Assembly (NCBI GenBank): GCA_946122785.1 | Contig: CAMGYJ010000007.1 | Coordinates: forward strand, 2,992,909-3,056,908 | DNA: 64,000 nucleotides | From: Linum tenue | Lineage: Eukaryota > Streptophyta > Magnoliopsida > Malpighiales > Linaceae | Direction: 5' to 3' | Part shown: positions 62,601-64,000 of the stretch, in pieces | Position numbering within the stretch: the first letter of the stretch is position 1 | How the letters are laid out: each line of letters opens with the position of its first letter | Translations under genes and position numbers: made by a program | The notes under the pieces: model-generated | Told to the model about the DNA's origin: nothing | Databases searched by the model: none | The model's input: only the letters and a program-made list of their open reading frames with translations

Positions 62601-63845
62601 GAGGATGGGAGTTGGCGCACGGAGCTATTCAGCGGGCGACTCCCCCAGGATATCTGCAAAAAAATCACCAGTACAGCAGTCGACACCCTTGCTCAGGAGG
62701 AAGATACCTTATTCTGGTCGGCGGCAGCAGACGGGAAGTTCTCTGTCAAGTCAGCCTATGGGGTTCTGTCTGCTTCTACCATGCAGCCGAGGGATGAGAT
62801 TTGGAAAGTGGTCTGGGGTTTGCCAGTGCCGGAGAGAGTGAGGTGTTTTATTTGGTTGGCTATTCAGGGCAGGATAGCAACCAATGTCCTCAGGTTTCAA
62901 AGGAAGGTGGCGGATTCACCTATGTGCCCGCGATGTACAGAACAGCCTGAGACGGTTCTCCATATTCTGAGGAATTGCGCCCCAGCTATGTTCTTCTGGT
63001 CCAGAGTTGTTCCGCATCAGAAGCAGCATGATTTCTTCAGCGCCACTCACGAGGTTTGGTTCCGCAGCAACCTCTTGAGCAAGGAGTCGAGCAGCTCAGG
63101 TATTAGTTGGCCTGGTTTTTTCAGCATGGCGTGTTGGCTGTTATGGAAAAACCGTACTACTATGGCTTTTAAGGGTCCCAGTGCAGCGATGACGGCACCA
63201 TCTCTCCTGCACTCCATTATGGTTAAGACGAAGCTGTGGAATGATTCTTGGCATGCCCCAGATCCTTTCTCCAACCTCAAGAAGCAGGGGATCGTGCGGG
63301 TTAGGGCAGATGTGGGTTGGACGCCTCCTGCGGAAGGCTGGGTTATGGTTAATACTGACGGGGCTTCCAATGGAAATCCGGGGCCAGCCGGCGCTGGTGG
63401 AGTAGTGCGAGGTCCCTTAGGGAACTGGTTGGGAGGTTTTGTGGCAGGTATTGGCTCAGCAACTGCTGTGCTAGCTGAGCTATGGGGTATCTTCTATGGG
63501 TTAGAGCTCGCTTGGAAGCTCGGCCACCGGGCGGTGAAGTTAGTTTCGGACTCTCAGCTTGCGATCCAGCTGATTCAGGAACGTCATGATCCCATTCATC
63601 CTTATGCGACTCTCTTGAACCTTATTCGCAGGAAGATTGGACAGGACTGGTTGGTTAGCTTGTCTCATACATATCGAGAAGGGAATAGAGTCGCGGACTG
63701 GCTCTCGAAGCACAGTCTCGTCTATCCCTACGGTATGTATGAGTTGGTTGATCCAGCTTCTGGAATTCTCCCTTTGTTGCATGATGACGTGATGGGTGTC
63801 ACTTTCGAGCGCCGGATTGTGGCGCCCTCCTCCTCTTCTAGATAG
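59670..63845 (+). pseudogene. LINE-B ORF2 (endonuclease-reverse transcriptase-RNase H) with one in-frame stop
   Basis: Starts MNSNIKIIAWNVGG; an open TTG-initiated extension upstream is not needed. The AP-endonuclease covers about residues 5-235 (LLEPQISG, GDFNAIGKPEEK, SRLDRSLCN, SDHCPI). Reverse transcriptase covers about 440-720 (QAPGPDGFHAGFY, IDLEKAYDMLRWDF, GIRQGDPLFPYLF, FFADDLLLF near 690). The frame is stopped only by TGA at 62,460-62,462 (codon 931) and continues in the same frame with CAWNIKNGRRTKFW. Then come a zf-RVT-like region (CPRCTEQPETVLHIL) and RNase H (NTDGASNGNPGPAGAGG near 1,228; ELWGIFYGLELAW; VSDSQLAIQLI; EGNRVADWLSKH). Total 1,391 codons plus stop. All catalytic motifs are present. 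Confidence 0.92.
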
Positions 63846-64000
63846 TCTCTTCTGTACGCTCTCTCTTTCTTGGCTTCGGCCTCCTTTGTTATTCAAAAAA
63901 AAAAAAAGAGTAAAAAAACAAATTTCATTCAAAACACGATACATTCCTTTTATCATAATGTAAAAGATGGTTGTCCTAAAACATAGAGCTCTTGTATTTG

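Larger units (their letters stand above)
57646..63906 (+). mobile_element. L1-type LINE, nearly intact (LINE-B)
   Basis: About 6.26 kb with a poly(A) tail at 63,895-63,906. A 17-bp target duplication flanks it: AGAGTAAAAAACCAAAT (57,629-57,645) and AGAGTAAAAAAACAAAT (63,907-63,923), one mismatch. ORF1 is open, and ORF2 has a single in-frame TGA. Only 22 bp separate the 5' target duplication from the ORF1 ATG, so the 5' UTR is mostly missing or the element is slightly 5'-truncated. It is clearly a different family from LINE-A and much younger. Confidence 0.92.

Overview
The window is nuclear DNA from a flowering plant, most likely a eudicot. The genes have many short exons with GT-AG introns and AT-rich spacers. 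The products are plant-typical: an LACS4-type acyl-CoA synthetase, the chloroplast NDH subunit NdhS, a type 1 lipid-transfer protein and a UDP-glucuronate 4-epimerase. The mobile DNA (plant L1 LINEs with RNase H, PIF/Harbinger, hAT and MULE-type elements) is also plant-typical. From memory, the order LACS4 - UBR7/PHD - small genes - NdhS - PH-domain protein resembles Arabidopsis At4g23850 to At4g23895. The species cannot be named from the sequence alone. Exon models were built by reading splice sites and reading frame by hand; no alignment or transcript data were available.

Layout. 1-395: 3' end of an unidentified gene (+). 1149-6189: LACS4-like gene (-), 19 coding exons. 7.2-28.3 kb: a direct tandem duplication. 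Unit 1 (about 7.2-13.9 kb) carries a shortened OXA1 paralogue (-). Unit 2 (about 14.25-28.3 kb) carries a full-length mitochondrial OXA1 gene (-). Unit 2 is enlarged by a 5' to 3' complete but decayed L1 LINE (15.15-22.63 kb), which itself contains a 1.15-kb hAT-like element, and by a MULE-type MITE. 28.6-29.1 kb: lipid-transfer protein (-). 30.7-33.5 kb: UBR7-like E3 ligase (+). 35.8-37.1 kb: PIF/Harbinger-type element with a nested MULE MITE. 39.9-40.3 kb: small protein with an MGNC acylation signature (+). 41.4-45.9 kb: fold-back element whose left arm is split by an apparently complete PIF/Harbinger transposon (Myb-like ORF plus DDE transposase); an hAT MITE lies in its loop. 47.2-48.75 kb: KGD4/MRPS36-like small mitochondrial protein (+). 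49.06-49.76 kb: NdhS (-). 51.6-52.9 kb: PH-domain protein (+). 53.5-53.85 kb: decayed B3-domain gene (-). 54.3-55.7 kb: UDP-glucuronate 4-epimerase (-). 56.0-56.7 kb: hAT MITE. 57.65-63.9 kb: a second, much younger L1 LINE whose ORF1 is open and whose ORF2 has one in-frame TGA.

The host genes are independent housekeeping or organelle genes and do not form a pathway cluster. The most unusual feature is the duplicated OXA1 pair. One copy keeps the presequence, the insertase core and the acidic/serine-rich tail. The other kept every splice site and an open frame but lost exactly 109 codons covering the mitochondrial presequence, and has a changed short C-terminus. The nested elements give a readable relative chronology: duplication, then LINE in unit 2, then hAT in the LINE.
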